This document shows positions 5,305-5,399 of a stretch of DNA of 5,399 bases, piece after piece (position 1 is the stretch's first letter; each line of letters starts with the position of its first letter). Source of the DNA: a bacterium (GTDB lineage: Bacteria; Bdellovibrionota_C; UBA2361; SZUA-149); NCBI GenBank assembly GCA_003230795.1, contig QIGM01000024.1, positions 1-5,399 of the forward strand. The letters run 5' to 3'. Both the position numbers and the translations under genes were made by a program. The notes under the pieces are model-generated. The model worked only from the letters and a program-made list of their open reading frames with translations. It did no database searches and was not told the origin of the DNA.

Positions 5305-5399
5305 GTGCAAAAAGTCGCGTCACCAAAAAAGCGAGGCAGCAGCAGGAGTTACGTTGAAAACCAATACCATAAAATTGTCGCAATGAGGAACCTAAGAAA
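5305..5399 (+). CDS. Possible 5' end of a gene running off the right edge
   Basis: A GTG at 5305-5307 opens 31 codons with no stop before the window ends. The product begins with a basic, serine-rich tract containing PKKRG, then NQYHKIVAMRNL. An in-frame TGA lies 9 nt upstream. There is no well-spaced ribosome binding site: AGAGG is 14 nt away and TAGG abuts the start. ATG at 5383 and TTG at 5354 are other potential starts; the TTG has GGAG 5 nt before it but hits a stop after nine codons. A frame this short can be open by chance. It is reported because the TATAAT box upstream points in this direction. Confidence 0.25.
   Translation, partial: MQKVASPKKRGSSRSYVENQYHKIVAMRNLR

Noticed and set aside
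1..5399. CRISPR array, tRNA or rRNA genes
   Set aside because: No regularly spaced repeats and no tRNA-like cloverleaf or rRNA tracts were seen on either strand.

Overview
The window looks like an accessory-genome segment from a bacterium, most likely a proteobacterium. That placement is weak: it rests on the IS3- and IS630-type transposase remnants at the left edge, and the genus cannot be read from this sequence. The GC-rich transposon debris contrasts with the visibly more AT-rich genes that follow, which fits a horizontally acquired island.

Layout. Positions 1-271 hold the C-terminal ends of two different transposases, fused head to tail, and close with an IS3-type terminal inverted repeat. 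Five tightly packed minus-strand genes follow. Read in transcription order (right to left) they encode: a soluble two-GAF histidine kinase (4920-3142); a response regulator with a receiver domain and an unrecognised C-terminal domain (3117-2188); a 91-residue HicA-like small protein (2207-1932); a caspase-like (peptidase C14) cysteine protease with an unrecognised C-terminal domain (1926-691); and a 142-residue protein with one predicted C-terminal membrane segment (707-279). The junctions are a 24-nt gap, a 20-nt overlap, a 5-nt gap and a 17-nt overlap, so this is almost certainly one operon. It ends 7 nt from the IS3 terminus, with no room for its own terminator.

Across a 100-nt gap upstream of the kinase lies a divergent 75-codon plus-strand ORF with a good ribosome binding site (5021-5248). 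The right edge has a TATAAT box inside a 7-bp dyad and possibly the start of another plus-strand gene.

How the genes may work together (inference): the cytosolic GAF kinase would sense a small ligand or redox state and phosphorylate the response regulator. The regulator has no recognisable DNA-binding output domain, so it may act through protein contact. The regulator, the HicA-like protein or both could gate the caspase-like protease, and the co-translated membrane protein is the obvious candidate for its substrate or its membrane partner. The set resembles a phosphorelay-gated protease system for defence or regulated cell death. I do not know a named system with exactly this gene set.
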